From Amoebidium appalachense (Eukaryota > Ichthyosporea): 64,000 nucleotides of DNA. The stretch covers positions 1,612,001-1,676,000 of the forward strand of contig CAVNZM010000002.1 in assembly GCA_963693365.1 (NCBI GenBank). Reading direction: 5' to 3'. Below the pieces are notes generated by a model that was not told the origin of the DNA, made no database searches, and saw nothing but the letters and a program-made list of their open reading frames with translations. The position numbers and the translations under genes are program-made. Shown one piece after another: positions 63,796-64,000 of the stretch. The stretch's first letter is position 1; each line of letters starts with the position of its first letter.

Positions 63796-64000
63796 AGTCC
63801 CGACGTTTTTTTTCTTTCGACGTTTTTTTTCTTTCGCCCGACGTTTTTTTTCTTTCGCCCGACGTTTTTTTTTCTTTCGCCCGACGGTTTTTTTTTTCTT
63901 TCGCCCGACGTTTTTTTTTCTTTCACACGTTTTTTTTCTTTCACACACGTTTTTTTCTTTCACACGTTGTTTTTTTTCTTTCTTTTTTTTCTTTCTTTAC
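63796..64000. repeat. T-rich ~20-25 bp tandem repeat at the window edge
   Basis: Eight or so units of CGACGTTTTTTTTCTTTCGC with T runs of 6 to 9 and shortening units (ACACGTTTTTTTTCTTTC) continue to the end of the window. The reverse strand is open for lack of stops and gives a Lys/Arg-rich frame that is probably not coding. Confidence 0.8.

Noticed and set aside
63648-63963. Lys/Arg-rich frame over the repeat at the right edge
   Set aside because: It is the reverse strand of a T-rich tandem repeat, with no start context or domain.

Overview
The window is eukaryotic nuclear DNA with small exons scattered through long introns full of homopolymers and microsatellites: G/C runs up to about 60 bases, (TG/CA)n and (GA/CT)n arrays of 50 to 800 bases. 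Exon joins were built by hand by matching reading phase at GT..AG (two GC..AG) junctions and by family motifs. FHIP, NUP54, AFG1 and a TRAM-like protein, plus an initiator tRNA-Met fragment with the animal-type C33 loop, suggest an opisthokont, probably a holozoan (an animal or a close unicellular relative). The species cannot be fixed from the sequence.

Layout. 1-3.6 kb: repeats and the last two exons of an unidentified minus-strand gene. 3.9-15.2 kb (-): a mitochondrial AFG1-type AAA ATPase, 13 coding exons, 486 codons. 15.2-17.9 kb: no recognisable gene. 17.9-19.4 kb (-): an intronless SLC38/AAAP-like amino-acid transporter with one frame change. 19.4-23.4 kb: intergenic, with an 800-bp (CA)n block and a degenerate minisatellite. 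23.5-32.4 kb (-): a 14-exon multi-pass membrane protein, tentatively TRAM family. 33.8-41.7 kb (-): nucleoporin NUP54, 10 exons. 42.8-52.9 kb (+): an FHIP (FTS-Hook-interacting) protein, 10 exons, divergent from NUP54 across a 1.1-kb shared promoter region. 56.8-58.0 kb (-): an intronless secreted protein built of YGKQD repeats, with a TATA box. 62.2-62.5 kb (-): a small cysteine-rich secreted protein candidate. The window ends in a 20-25 bp T-rich tandem repeat.

The genes are unrelated housekeeping or surface functions and form no operon or cluster. The most unusual content is in the introns. A dispersed repeat family (short ~115-bp and long ~810-bp forms), bounded by C tracts, appears nine times. 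Seven copies lie clearly inside introns, an eighth in the last AFG1 intron only if GC-donor splicing is real, and the ninth near an unresolved gene. All nine have the same orientation relative to transcription. Homopolymer polarity also follows gene direction: the sense strand carries C, CA and CT. Several splice acceptors are formed by the end of a (CA)n array and several donors run straight into C tracts. One FHIP intron carries a fold-back element with a 39-nt initiator tRNA-Met 5' half joined to its TGTTG end, as expected of a reverse-transcription product primed by a half tRNA.
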